Positions 8,739-20,270 of a stretch of 64,000 nucleotides of DNA are shown here, one piece after another (the stretch's first letter is position 1; the number at the start of each line of letters is the position of its first letter). Source of the stretch: Mycoplasmoides fastidiosum (lineage in GTDB: Bacteria > Bacillota_I > Bacilli_A > Mycoplasmatales > Mycoplasmoidaceae); assembly GCF_024498275.1 (NCBI RefSeq), contig NZ_CP101809.1:1116001-1180000 (forward strand). The letters are read 5' to 3'. The position numbers were made by a program, and so were the translations under genes. The notes beneath the pieces were generated by a model that was not told where the DNA came from, did no database searches, and saw only the letters and a program-made list of their open reading frames with translations.

Positions 8739-8775
8739 TATAATTTTAAAGAGGAAGTGCCATTATCAGACTTCC
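8739..8775 (+). promoter_or_regulatory. Promoter and inverted repeat before the nan genes
   Basis: TATAAT at 8739-8744 predicts a start near 8751. Immediately downstream GGAAGT (8753-8758) and ACTTCC (8770-8775) form an inverted repeat with an 11-base centre, an operator-like position. It could also fold as a small hairpin in the leader. Confidence 0.5.
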
Positions 8776-8803
8776 TTTCACTATTATTCCAAGGACTTTT
8801 CCA

Positions 8804-9259
8804 ATGATTTATGGCAAATTAAGCAAGATTAAGGAATATTTGGGTATCCACCCTAATCTTGATTTAGGAATTGATTGACTAGCCAAACAAGACGTTAATC
8901 AACTTCCTTTAGGCAAGCATGAAATTAAAGGTGATGAAGTTTTTTGTATTGTTTTAAATGCTGATTCATATGATGACACAACCAAACAACACGAAGTACA
9001 CCACCATTATGCTGATATTCAAGTTGCAGTTGATGATGAAATGTTTTATTATGACGATGAATCTCGAATGGGTAAACCCAAAGGCGAATATGTACCTGCT
9101 GATGATTATCAATTATTTGAAATTGATGATCACCGCAATTTTTTTAAACCCCGTCGTGAAGATTTTCTGATTTTTCTACCTGGTGAAGGTCACACTCCTA
9201 AATATACAGGTGATCTACGCAAACTAAAAAAAGTTGTCGTAAAGGTTAAGATGAAATAA
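8804..9259 (+). CDS. nanQ: YhcH/YjgK/YiaL (DUF386) family protein, N-acetylneuraminate anomerase-like
   Basis: The 151-aa protein belongs to the cupin-like YhcH family; members from sialic acid operons (NanQ) speed the alpha/beta interconversion of free sialic acid. The conserved H-E-x-H-x-x-Y-A-D-I-Q block, which supplies metal ligands, is at about residues 64-74. A later L-P-G-E-G-H-T-P block holds the remaining His. The ATG at 8804 is the first of the frame; a second ATG at 8811 is out of frame. Its stop overlaps the nanE start (ATAATG), so the two are translationally coupled. Confidence 0.88.
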
Positions 9260-9951
9260 TGTTTGATCTGAAAAAACATAAATTTTTCGTTTCTTGTCAA
9301 GCTGTTGAAGGTGAACCACTTTTTGGTGGTGATACGGTTTTAAAACTCGCACGTGCTGCAGTCTTAGGCGGAGCTCAAGGAATTCGAACCAGTCAAATCG
9401 ATAACATTAAAAAGATTATGGCTGAAAATTTTAATTTACCAATTATTGGCCTAATTAAGAAAGAATATTCTGGATCTGATGTTTATATCACTCCCACTAT
9501 TGAAGACTTAGACCAATTAATTCAAACTAATGTTGATATTGTTGCAATCGATGCTACGTTACGTCAACGTCCCGCCCAAACTCTAACTGAATTGGTGCAA
9601 CATTTTCAAACGCATAAAAACCCCCACCAATTATTAATGGCGGATTGTTCTAATAAAGAAGATATTGAAAATGCCATTAATTTAGGATTTGACATCATTT
9701 CCACAACCATGCGAGGATATACCGCTGAAACTCAAAATATGTCTAACACCGCAAATGATTATGAATTCATTAAGTGGTGTCGGCAAATTTCTCAAGATAA
9801 AAACGTGATTTTGGTAGCTGAAGGGGGATTGAACACCCCTGCTGATGCTCGAGCTGTTTTAGATTTAGGAGTTGATGTGGTGGTGGTTGGGTCAGCAATT
9901 ACTCGTCCCCAGTTTATTACTAAAACTTTTTTACAAAAAATTATTGAATAA
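9259..9951 (+). CDS. nanE: N-acetylmannosamine-6-phosphate 2-epimerase
   Basis: The 230-aa TIM-barrel protein converts ManNAc-6-P to GlcNAc-6-P. The N-terminus S-C-Q-A-x-x-G-x-P-L and the G-A-Q-G-I-R-T segment are typical of NanE, as are the catalytic Lys in G-L-I-K-K and the C-terminal A-E-G-G-L-N-T-P and V-V-V-G-S-A-I-T-R-P blocks. The length is normal for the family. It overlaps nanQ by 1 base and is followed 20 bases later by nanA. Confidence 0.95.
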   Translation: MFDLKKHKFFVSCQAVEGEPLFGGDTVLKLARAAVLGGAQGIRTSQIDNIKKIMAENFNLPIIGLIKKEYSGSDVYITPTIEDLDQLIQTNVDIVAIDATLRQRPAQTLTELVQHFQTHKNPHQLLMADCSNKEDIENAINLGFDIISTTMRGYTAETQNMSNTANDYEFIKWCRQISQDKNVILVAEGGLNTPADARAVLDLGVDVVVVGSAITRPQFITKTFLQKIIE

Positions 9952-9971
9952 CAAATTTAATTAAATAAAAA

Positions 9972-10859
9972 ATGAATACTACAAAATTTGACGGAATTTT
10001 TCCGGCGCTTATTACTCCATTTGACCAGAATGGTCGAATTAAAGAAAATGGTCTGCGCGAAATTGTGCGCTACTTAATTAATGTCCAAAAGGTTGATGGA
10101 ATTTATGCAACCGGATCAACTGGGGAATTTTTATTGCTAACCCCCCAAGATAAAAAACGGGTATTAGAAATCGTAGCTGAAGAAGCTAAAGGTAAAATTA
10201 CTCTAATCGCTCAGATCGGTAGCTTGAATTTAGATGAAGTTAAAGAATTAGCTCAATATGCTGAACAACTAGGATATGATGCGATTTCTGCAATTACTCC
10301 TTATTACTATAATTTTTCTTTTGAAGAAGTGAAATCTTATTATGAAGAAATTGCTAAAGCATCGAACTTACCAATGTTTATTTACTACTTACCCCAACTA
10401 GCTGGTGGGAAAGTAACTTTAGAACAATTTGGTGAATTATTAAATATTAAACACGTAATTGGTTCTAAATATGGTTCAACTGATCTTTACTTTTTTGAAC
10501 GTTTATTAGGTCAATTTAGAGACAAAATTTTCATGTTTGCTTTTGATGAGGCTTTATCAGCTGGTTTATTATTGGGGGCCCGGGGCTTTATTGGTTCTAC
10601 TTATAACGTTAATGCCCAAGGAGCTCGTTCTATTATTGAAGCTTTTAATAATAAAGACATGGATCTGCTACGCCGACGTGTACACATTTACAACGATTAT
10701 ATTAATGCTTTGTTATCTAAAGGATTAATGCAAACTCTGAAAGCAATTATGCAATTAGATGGTGTTGATGCTGGAGTTAATAAAAAACCATTCAAATTAA
10801 TTGATAGTGACGAATTAAAAAAATACGCCCAAGAAATAAAAACTAAATACTTAGGCTAA
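9972..10859 (+). CDS. nanA: N-acetylneuraminate lyase
   Basis: The 295-aa protein is a class I (Schiff-base) aldolase of the DHDPS/NAL family that splits sialic acid into ManNAc and pyruvate. It has the carboxylate-binding G-S-T-G-E motif, the catalytic Tyr in Y-Y-L, and the Schiff-base Lys in G-S-K-Y. The context of nanE, nanQ and a transporter supports sialate over dihydrodipicolinate, which mycoplasmas do not make. Confidence 0.95.
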   Translation: MNTTKFDGIFPALITPFDQNGRIKENGLREIVRYLINVQKVDGIYATGSTGEFLLLTPQDKKRVLEIVAEEAKGKITLIAQIGSLNLDEVKELAQYAEQLGYDAISAITPYYYNFSFEEVKSYYEEIAKASNLPMFIYYLPQLAGGKVTLEQFGELLNIKHVIGSKYGSTDLYFFERLLGQFRDKIFMFAFDEALSAGLLLGARGFIGSTYNVNAQGARSIIEAFNNKDMDLLRRRVHIYNDYINALLSKGLMQTLKAIMQLDGVDAGVNKKPFKLIDSDELKKYAQEIKTKYLG

Positions 10860-10907
10860 AACATTCCTTTTCTTTTATTAAATTAAACTAAATAATTTTT
10901 TTATATT

Positions 10908-12643
10908 ATGACAACAAAACAGGTTACGTTATCAGTTGCCGATTGAGTAGTCATGTTGATTTATCTAATCATCATTTTGGGAATGGGAGTCTTTTTCTGA
11001 TGATGACAAAGACGTAAAAACTCAATAATACAGCTGACTACTTTACTGGTGGTGGAAAAACTCCAACTTGGGTTGTGGGTTTTTCCATTTGGGCCACCAC
11101 CCTTTCTTCTATTACTTATCTAGCTGTTCCCGGCACTTCTTTTCAAAGCGGATGAATGTGAGCTTTTGCGCAATTAACAATCATTGTCTTAGCTCCGTTT
11201 TTAATTAAATACATCATTCCCTTCTTTCGTCGCATGAAAGCAACTAGTGCTTATCATTACCTAGAACAGCGTTTTCATTACGCGTTGCGGGCTATTTCTT
11301 CTGCCTTCTTCATTGCTTTTCACATTTTCCGAATTGCAATCGTGATGTATATTCCGATTGCTGCGCTTTCTTTATTTGTCGATATTAGTCCTTATCTGCT
11401 GGTAGCAATTATGGGTCTGGTTGTTTTATTCAGCACTTTATTCGGAGGGATGAAAGGCGTTTTATGAAGTGATGCTATTCAAGGTATTGTTTTAATTCTT
11501 GGCATCGCTTTAGTGGTTATTTTAGGACTAGCATACACTAAATGGGATGCGGCTGAACTAAAATACCAAGCTATTTTAAATGCTGGTCAATGAAAAATTA
11601 GTTTGACCATGATTGGAATTCCTTTAATTTTTATTTCCAATCTTTTCAACACTTTATACCAATACATTGGTTCTCAAGATGTGGTACAACGTTATAAAGC
11701 CAAAGAAAATATTGCTGATATTAACCGCACTCTATGAATTAATGCTGGATTAGGTTTTATTACCATCTTATTGTTCTATGGTGCAGGTAGTGTTTTATAT
11801 ACTTATTACAGTTCTTTAAATCAAAATGTTGATGATTCTCAAGCAATTCAGACTATTACTGCTTCTGGACGAAATGCAACTAATTTATTATTACCTTATT
11901 TTGTTGTTTCAGTTTTACCTTCAGGCATTGCTGGATTAATTATTTCCGCAGTTTTTGCTGCTTCTCAATCCACGATTTCTTCTAGTTTAAGTTCTTTATC
12001 TAATTCGATTATGAGTGATTTTGTTGAACGTTGAACCAAGATGAGTCAGAAATGGAGTTTGATCTGATCTAAAATCATTGTTTTAATTTCGGGTCTGTTT
12101 GGTACTGCATTGGCCTTATCATTTGTTCATACAGGTATTGACGATGTAATTAATTACTTTTTAGGCATTGTTGGTTTATTCGGTTCTCCTGTAGCTGCCG
12201 TCTTTATTTTAGGCATCTTTACTAAACGAGCCAACAGCATTGGTACATTCATTGGCATTGTTTGTTCTTCATTAATTGTGTTACCGTTGTGAATTCTGAC
12301 CCAAAGTTTTATTCCTCCAGCTGCTCGAGTTGGTTTGAATTCTTCTTACTTAGCAATCATTAATTTCTTTGCCACTTCATTATTTGGTTATAGTTTATCC
12401 TTAATTGTTGAACTATTCCGTCCCCGTTCTGAAGCTTATAATCATCGTATTACTAATCTTTCTTGAACAACTACAACTGCAGAATTTCGTGAAATTTTAA
12501 AAGTTGAAAAACAATTAAGTCAACAACAGTCATTGTTGCGTCGTAAAAAAGCGGTTGATCAAACCCAGTTTGACGCTTTAAAAACTCGGTATGAACAATT
12601 GGACCAAATGTTAAATCAAATTGCCCAAACAGCTCATCACTAA
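10908..12643 (+). pseudogene. Sodium:solute symporter (SSS) family transporter, frameshifted; sialic acid transporter candidate
   Basis: The gene starts at ATG 10908 in one frame and continues from about 11018 to 12643 in another. The break is in a run of five A at 11016-11020; a sixth A would join Arg-Lys-Lys-Leu-Asn-Asn-Thr-Ala-Asp-Tyr-Phe without a gap. Without correction the product stops after 71 codons at 11121. The rest has the many membrane helices of an SSS symporter and a charged C-terminal tail. SSS proteins import sialic acid with sodium in several bacteria, and the position after nanA supports this. The site is not a good ribosomal slippery heptamer, so deletion or a sequencing error is more likely. 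Confidence 0.82.
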
Positions 12644-12666
12644 TTTCAAAAAATCAATTATTTTTT

Positions 12667-12704
12667 TACCAAGCCGAATTAACAGGCTTGGTTTTCTTTT
12701 TTAA
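12667..12704 (+). terminator. Intrinsic terminator of the nan operon
   Basis: ACCAAGCC and GGCTTGGT close a 10-base loop, followed by TTTCTTTTTT. It lies 25 bases after the transporter stop. Confidence 0.85.
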
Positions 12705-12865
12705 TTTTAAGTTTAAATCCAACTGGAAATTAGATTTTCCCCCCAATATTTATTGGGTGCAAAAAAATTTCACTGCTAAAGATTGTAGTTTTTCATATAA
12801 TTAATAAGACAAGAAGCAAATAAAAAGTAGCTCTAAAATTCAAGAAGCCGTTGGTATGAACCAAA

Positions 12866-14632
12866 ATGACTAAGAAAAATTGATCCAAAAAAACATTCAT
12901 TAGCCTAAGTTTATTGTCCTTGGTGGCTAGTGCTTGTGCCCAAATTGACAGTAGTATTCCGACTACACAAGAATTTAATCCCGAATTTCAATCCCCAAAA
13001 GTGCCCAAATTAGTTCGTCCTGATACTTCAGACAACAATAACGTTCAACCTGATCCAGAAGTTCATCCTAGGAAAAGTTCAATCGAATATAGTGGCAAAA
13101 TCACTGATGATGATCCAACTAAATTTCGGTATAACTACCTACCAATTACTGCAGAAAATAAACCAAATTATCATGTTGCTCGTGATTATCCGGCTAACTG
13201 GCAAACTAATTTTCAAGATCAATTTAGCCGCCAGCTTGTTGATGGCAATTACGTAATTAATAACCAACAAATTCCCCGGTCAACTCCCCGTGTACAATAC
13301 AATACGCTTAACCGGGTATTTAGTACTGATGTCAAAAGTGTTCAATTTCACGATTGGGATTATCAAGGTAATGTGCCTGAGGAATATGATACTAAAGTCA
13401 ATGCTAATTCTGAAAACACCGTTCCAAATGAAACTTATCGTAAAATTTTAAAATACTCGGCTAGTTTAAACTTTGTCAACTGGTATGAAAACGAAAGCGG
13501 TGACAAAAACCGGAGTTTTACCAATGATGATTTAGATTTAAAAGTTGGTGATAATGGGGGCACCGGTTGGATTTTAGATTATCAAATTCCAACTGATTCT
13601 AGTAAGTATCCTACTGTTTGGTATTATGCTACTAACTTACATGTTATCCGGGCTTTAAGTTCTAAATCATCATATGCTCCGTACCAGTATGATCCTAAAA
13701 CTAATATCATCACTAAAGAAACCAAATTACGGTTTTATCCTGTGGGCAGCATTGGTGGTGGAGGCCAAATGTTTAATGAAGCCTTGGGAATGGAAAATAA
13801 AGGTCCTTCTTATGCTAATCCCAATTCTTCTAAAGAAGTTAGTGTAGATGCGAAAATTCTGTTCACTGGTCGGGATTTCTTAAAATCTAAACCCCATGAT
13901 TTCTTTCCTGATAAATTTGATCCCTCCCTTGAAGAATTTGCTGATTTCGCTGTTTTTGAAGCCACTTTTAAAGATGAAGCTGAAGCTAAATGAGCTACCC
14001 AAGATTATGTTGCTGAACCACACAAATTTAGTTTTTTAAAGCAATCTTATTTAAGTCAACCACCTAAAAAATGGAAATCTCCTGATTTTTATTCTGCAGG
14101 TTATCCTTCTGGTGGTGCTACCAGTTATCCGCATGTTGCAACCAATAAAAATCCCGAAGAAAACGGTCATTTACATCCTGAGTTACCTGAAAACATTAAA
14201 AATCAGGGCTCTCCCTTTGCAAATGTGCGAGTGTTATCCAGTTTCACTAATCATGAAGGAATTAATGATAACTTAATTGGCATGAACAATTTAAACCTGA
14301 AGTTTTGGGGTGAAAAGCTTACTTTAGGCGGTTTATCTTATGCCATTCGTCACGATGCAATGCGGGGCGGATCTTCGGGTGGAATGGTTATTAATGAGAA
14401 AAACGAAATTGTTTCAATTCATTATTCTGACTGGGATAAATCTGATACTGGATTATCATTTGTTTTAAAAAGCGAACGTTTTTTGTATAACAACATTCCC
14501 AATTATTATTTAGCTGACTATGACTTAATTTTTGGTGGTGGATTAGACCAGAAAAACTCTTACAAAGATGCTTTAGCTCGGGCTTATAGTAATAAAGGAA
14601 TTAAAACTAATTTATTCCCCAACGGTCTATAA
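12866..14632 (+). CDS. DUF31-family trypsin-like serine protease lipoprotein
   Basis: The 588-aa protein opens with a basic, hydrophobic signal peptide and lipobox V-A-S-A-C, so it should be a lipid-anchored surface protein. The DUF31 domain has a trypsin-like triad: His259 in T-N-L-H-V, Asp360 in F-A-D-F-A-V, and Ser504 in G-G-S-S-G-G-M-V. Proteins of this family include the mycoplasma immunoglobulin protease MIP, which works with an immunoglobulin-binding partner MIB. Whether this one cleaves antibody is not shown by the sequence. The ATG at 12866 was chosen because it gives a complete signal peptide. A second large lipoprotein follows. Confidence 0.85.
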
Positions 14633-14653
14633 AAATTTTTGATCTGCTTTAAA

Positions 14654-14691
14654 TTAAAACCATATCCCTGTTCAAGGATATGGTTTTTTGT
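14654..14691 (+). terminator. Intrinsic terminator after the DUF31 protease
   Basis: AAACCATATCC pairs with GGATATGGTTT over an 8-base loop and is followed by T6. The two lipoprotein genes are therefore probably separate transcripts. Confidence 0.85.
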
Positions 14692-14871
14692 TATCTCTAA
14701 CAAAAATTATCCACAATTTTTAATTTTATTATTTCAGAAAAAATAAGCTATTTCTTCATGGAAAGAGTAAAATTATAGTCTCATATAGTTTGCTTTGCAA
14801 AGTTGTTATCATCAAAATTCCCTAGTTCTAAAAATTAATACCTAATTTTTGGCTGGGGATTTTTAATCCCA

Positions 14872-17691
14872 GTGAATAAAGTCTATTTAAGAAGAAACCA
14901 TTTCTTCAAGATTTTTTCAGTTGCCCCTTTTAGCATTATGGCTAGTGGTGTTTTAGCTGCTTGTGCACCAACAATCACTCATAATACTGATCACAGCCAA
15001 CTGAAAAAGCCCGAGCTTGCTGATGTGCTAGACCAACAATCAGTTCAATCTTTGACTGCTGATTCCAACTGAACTAATTTAAATGACTTAGAATTTTCAC
15101 CTAATTTTTATAAACAATCCAACTATGAACCGATTCATGGTTTGATTGAAGCATTCCATGGTTTTGATGCGGACATTGATTTAGATTATTTACTAAATTC
15201 TGCTGCCTATCAAAAAATCATTGCTGAGTTATCTGCTGAAAGTATTCGTAATGATATTTTGGATAACTTAAAATTTTTAGCGTTTTCTAAGCCACATTTA
15301 AATATTGATTTTAAAGGGTTGAAATTAGATTTTCAATTAGAAAAAGTATCTGAACACCAATTATTACTGAAAAATTTTCTTTTCAGTTTTGAATTAGTGA
15401 ATCGTAGCAAAACTCTTGCTGATCTTTTTAACTCCATTACTATTGCGCCAAATTCCCGCGCGCAAATTAGTATTCGAGCCGCGGAATTAGAAGTTAAACC
15501 ATGGTACAAAAATACCAATACTTCTGAAGGTGGAGTAAGTAATTATTTTTCTTCATGGAAATTAACTGATCCTAAAAACTTAATGGACATTAATGTGAAT
15601 TATGTCAAACGATTTATTTATGAAGGAGCTGAGCAAACCCCCATCCAAGAAGAAATCGCAACGGCTTCAACCCCTACTGATGCTCAATTACAATCTAGTA
15701 CAGGTGCTGTTAATACTTTAGAAATTTTGCCATACCGCAGTTTTGCACTGAATACTTATTACACTCGAGTGCGTGAAAATTATGATTTTCAATCATTGCA
15801 TAATGCTGCAATGAAAAAAATTAGTGGTTTAACTGGTCAACAGTTAAAAGATGATTTAACTAATGATGCCATTAATTTTAGAAGAATTTATTATTCTAAT
15901 TTAAGCAGTGACATTAATAACATTTTAAAATATTTCATCACCCCAAATATTCGTGGTAATGATGGTATTAATTATTCTTTATTAGATTTACTTTATAAAA
16001 ATAAAGCAAAAGCAGCTAATGATGCTTTATTATCTAATTTCAATATTCCTGGCGCTTTAAAAGATGTTTTAAGTAATGTTTTTTCTGTCCAAGAAAATGA
16101 ATCATTACCGCCATTAGAACAAATTTATGCTTTCATTCAAGCATTATTAAACAATAATCTTGCTTCATATGTTTATCATAATTTAGATATTGAAGTCACA
16201 TGAATTAAAGATCCTGAAATTGATTTAACCAATCCCAATATTCCTAAAGTATCAATGGAGTATACTGAAAAAATTACTTTTAAAAAGGAATTAAACTTTC
16301 CTTTAAAAGGAACTGTCAAGTATAAGGATCAAGAAATTACATATGACGTAAGTAAGTTATTTGATTTAGGCAGAATTTTAAAAGGATTTGGTTTTTCTTT
16401 TGGAGGCAGTAATGCCTTTGATGGAATTGTTTCCACACTAATTAATGATCTGCAATTAGATGATTTAAAAATTCCTGCTGGTACTTATATCAGCACAAAT
16501 TACAAAGCTGATAAAGGCAACTTATTATTTTATATGCCTAAAACTTTTGATGTAAAAATGGCATCTAATTACACATTTGGTTGACAGGTTGATCAAGTTA
16601 AATCTACTACTGATTTATCTGGTTTTTATGGGGTAGTCATTCCTATTTTAGAAAAATTAAATCAATATGAATTAGGTGCAGATAATACTAGTATTTTAGG
16701 ATTAATATCTTTAAATTCAGTTATTAGTAAATTACGAAAAGGTGATTTAAAATCTTTGTTGCAAGCTTTAACTTTTTTCTTTTTACCTTATCAACCTCGA
16801 CCTCAAAAAAATCAATCAACTGAAAGCGAATCAAATTCCAATAATCCAAAAATTGATAGACCAGTAGAAACCCTTGTTAAAAATTTATTAAAAATTCCAT
16901 TAGTATTTACTAATTCCCAAATTAGTGCTATGGTTTCTCAAGCTTTCTATGAATTGCCCCAAACCATTAACAAAGTTCCGCTTTATTCTAATCTAGGATC
17001 AAATCCCCAACACTTCATTATTAACTCTGATTTAAACCTTGAAGGTTTAGTGGCCCTTGCTCCAACTAGTGAAGTCGCCAATTCGAATACTGATTATAAA
17101 CACCCGCAAAAATTACAATTAATTTGGAAAGATGCCGCTGAAAAACTTCAGGCTGATGGGTATAATTATTTTCTTTCTGACCATAGTACAATCATTCAAA
17201 ATGATAATCGAGATAAAGAATATGATGAAATCATTAATACAATCCAAACCAATGATGATGTTAATGATGAGCTAATTCAGAAATTGAAAGATGTTGCTAA
17301 AAAATATTATGAAAATCCGGTTAACTCCAATGTTGAACCAGAAATTTCTATTACAAAAGTTCCTTTATTTGAAGCTTTTAACAACCTTTTAAATCAACCT
17401 TTATCTGCTAACAATATTATTAATAACTCTCCCACAATCAAAAATTTAATTACATCTATTATTTCAACTATTGTTAGTTTAGATCCTTATATTATCACTA
17501 CCACTTATTCTTTAAATTCTAATCAATTTGGTGAACATAAAGATGGTAAGTATAGTTCAGAAATTGATATGCGTAAATCAACATACATGAAATTCATTTC
17601 ACCGAAAATTGATTTTGGCAAACTAAGTTTTCCTAGTGTAAGTCAAATTCTGAAAGAACTAGGAAGTAGCCTTTTCTCTATTTTTAAGTAA
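14872..17691 (+). CDS. Large surface lipoprotein, unknown function
   Basis: The 939-aa protein starts at GTG 14872 and has a signal peptide ending in the lipobox V-L-A-A-C. The body is Asn-, Leu- and Ser-rich, with no transmembrane helix after the signal peptide and no motif I recognise. Two internal TGA-Trp codons join the segments. It is flanked by terminators and so forms its own transcript. The size and position after a DUF31 protease invite comparison with mycoplasma antibody-binding or adhesin lipoproteins, but nothing in the sequence proves this. Confidence 0.75.
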
Positions 17692-17710
17692 CATTTAACT
17701 AACAAATATA

Positions 17711-17743
17711 AAAAGCAACCCAAAATTTTGGGTTGCTTTTTTT
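17711..17743. terminator. Bidirectional intrinsic terminator
   Basis: A self-complementary run AAAAAGCAACCCAAAATTTT continuing to GGGTTGCTTTTTTT lies between convergent genes, with T tracts on both strands. Confidence 0.9.
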
Positions 17744-17761
17744 GATTCTGTATTTTTTTAT

Positions 17762-19219
17762 TTATTCTTCTTCTGAATTATTAAATGATTTGTTTGTAAT
17801 ATTATTTTTTTCTAAATTATTTATATATTTTTTAACTTTGGGTTCAAAATCATTAAACTTCTTAGTAATTTGAATAAACTTAGATTTAATTCGTTCTAAA
17901 CTTTCCTCTTGGATTTTTTTAGCAGAAGTAATAATAGTATTAGTTTGTTTTTCAATATCATCGAATTCTGATGTAATATGACGAATTTGGTTTTTTAGAA
18001 TGCTATCTTTAAATTCTTGAAATTTAGCATCAAAATTTTCTACTAATTCAAATTTAGAATTTTTCTTGTTGTATTTTTTCTTAATTTCATTAATTTTAGT
18101 CATTAATTGTAAAAAGGGAATTAAGAAGTTTGGCCGCATAATAAATAATTTAATTTTAGCTTGGTGAATTTTTTCAGGCACAACTTCAAGAATACTAAAA
18201 TTACGTTCTTTTTCTAATTCAGTAACTAAGATTGCATAATCTGTTTTTAATTTTTCTGCATCCCTTAAAACTTGATTATAGTGATCAGAATTTTTGGTGC
18301 GACTTCCAGATAATTCTGATTCTGTTTTACACTCGATCACCGCTGACAAGGATCGTTTCTTTTCGTCATCGAAACATTCAAATAAGAAATCGGCCCGGCC
18401 CTCTTCATGAATTTTCTGCGGAGTTAATTTAGGTTGATTATGTTGTTCATTGGCAAATGGAAAATATTTTTCAAATTCATCTTTAACATATTGTTCTAAA
18501 TCCTGACCAATTGCTTGAATATTGCGACCTCAATTAGCACGGCTTTGCAAGGCTGTTTCTAGTTCTTTGATGTGTTTAGCATCTTCATTAATTTTGCTAT
18601 TAAGTTCGTTGCGTATTCTTTCTCATTCTTCTCTTAACGGTGCTAATCGCTCGTTAGTATTTTTATTTAATTTTTCTTCAAATTCTTTTATATCTTTATT
18701 TCTTAATTCTTCTATTCTGTCATTAAATTGTTTTTGATAATCATTTGCTAATCGAAGTTTAATTTCAGCAACTGATTTTTCAATATTGACTTTTTTGTTT
18801 TCTTCACTATTTTTAATTTCATTATTTAATGCTGCAATTTGTTCTCTTAATTGAGCAATTTCTTGATTTTTTTGGTCTTCAATTTCTCTTCTGAAATTTT
18901 CTTTTAAAATCTCTAAATTTTTTTTATTATTTTCTAAATTATTTTTTAATTTGAAATTTTCTTGTTGCAAACCCAAAAATTCATTGCTTCGTTTAAATTT
19001 ATCAATAATTTGTGGAGCAATTTCATTTTCTTTATTTTTAATAAATTGCTCTTCGGTAATTTTTAATTTACGATAAAAAAATTTTTGATCAATTTTAGCT
19101 AAATCATTAATTGCATCTTCGATGAAAAAATAATCACCTCGATATGCATCGTCTTCTAATTGAAATTTAGTTTTTTCATCATCAAAATCAACTAATTTAA
19201 TTTTAATTTGACGTTTCAT
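17762..19219 (-). CDS. DUF2130 coiled-coil protein with nuclease-like core
   Basis: The 485-aa protein has a long charged coiled coil (about residues 85-240, full of Glu, Lys, Asn and Gln) followed by the DUF2130 domain. The latter holds G-R-A-D-F-L-F-E and V-I-E-C-K-T-E, spaced like the Asp and Glu-x-Lys of restriction-endonuclease-fold proteins, then Y-N-Q-V-L-R-D-A-E-K-L, a hallmark of the family. The C-terminal 100 residues are again coiled coil. The function of DUF2130 proteins is not settled. It stands alone between terminators, divergent from the ROK kinase. Confidence 0.85.
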
Positions 19220-19271
19220 AAAATCTTTTCTTCTTGTTTATACTTCAAAAGCATAAATATTTTTAGCGTAT

Positions 19272-19277
19272 TATAAT
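19272..19277 (+). promoter_or_regulatory. -10 box of the ROK kinase gene
   Basis: TATAAT at 19272-19277 places the transcription start near 19284, immediately at an in-frame TTG (19285) and 28 bases before the ATG at 19312. A leaderless transcript from TTG or a very short leader to the ATG are both possible. Confidence 0.5.
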
Positions 19278-19311
19278 TATTAGATTGAAATTAAATTATA
19301 GCACACATAAA

Positions 19312-20208
19312 ATGATCAAAATTACTGCTGATCCCCAAGACCTGAAACAAATCAATGTTAAATTTATTTTATTTGATATTGGTGGTACTAGTGTCAAAGC
19401 ATCTTTATACGAGAATGAAAATTTATACTATCATTTAAAAAGTATTCCGACTAATCCGCAAACATTAGAAATCAAAATGCAAGAAATTATTGATAAATAT
19501 TATTCGAATAATTTATTAGGTGTTGCCATTTGTTCAATGGGAGCTGTCAATAGCAAAACCAACAAAATTTTTTTTGCTAATGAAAAAAATAATTGAATTA
19601 AAAACATTAATTTTAATCGCTTAATTAGCAAATATCCCCACTTGAAATTAACTTTAATCAATGATGCCAATGCTGCAGCTATTTTTGAATTTGATAAATT
19701 AGTTAATGTTAATAATTTTGCCTTATTTACCTTTGGCACTGGTATTGGTTCAGGAATTATTTTAGATAAAAAATTATTTACTGGTCATAACTGATTGGGT
19801 GGAGAGATTGGTTATTTAAAATTTGGTAATTTATCTTTGGATGATAAATTTTCTTTTTCTAGTTTTTATCAAAACATTAAACAGAAATATAATTTCAGTA
19901 TGAAAGACACCGCATTATTAGCGCAAAATTTTGCAGCTAATTCTGCATTTAAAAATGAATTAAATAATTACTTAACTGAAATTGGCAATTTTTTAGGTTC
20001 AATAGCAATTATTCTTAATTTAGATGCAATCAGTTTTGGTGGTGGTTTATCTAATTTAGAAGATAAATATTTGCAAGCCATTCACGATGGTTTTAACCAA
20101 TATCTAGCCAACACTCCATTTAAAACCAAATTACTAAAAGCCCAATCATCTAATTATGCGGGAGTATTTGGAGCTCTGTCATGATGAAGAACTCAGTTCC
20201 AACAATAA
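19312..20208 (+). CDS. ROK-family sugar kinase, N-acetylmannosamine kinase candidate
   Basis: The 298-aa protein has the ATP-binding D-I-G-G-T-S-V-K motif, a catalytic Asp in N-D-A-N-A-A, G-T-G-I-G-S-G-I-I and L-G-G-E-I-G-Y. The Cys-rich zinc motif of typical ROK proteins is missing, as in many mycoplasma members. ROK kinases phosphorylate glucose, ManNAc, GlcNAc or fructose. Because nanA and nanE are nearby, ManNAc kinase would fill the missing step, but this is inference and it is not in the nan operon. The last codons contain two adjacent TGA-Trp. The ATG at 19312 was preferred over the upstream TTG at 19285. Confidence 0.82.
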
Positions 20209-20227
20209 TTTGTTATTAATACAATAA

Positions 20228-20260
20228 AAAAACCAGTTGATGATTCAACTGGTTTTTTTA
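20228..20260. terminator. Bidirectional intrinsic terminator
   Basis: ACCAGTTGA / TCAACTGGT with a 4-base loop, A7 before and T7 after, lies between the ROK kinase and the end of the pot-pheT operon. Confidence 0.9.
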
Positions 20261-20270
20261 TTGGAGATTT

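Noticed and set aside
11016-11020. Programmed frameshift at the A5 run of the transporter
   Set aside because: The in-phase heptamer is T-AAA-AAC, where the P-site tRNA would re-pair poorly, so an indel is more likely than programmed slippage.
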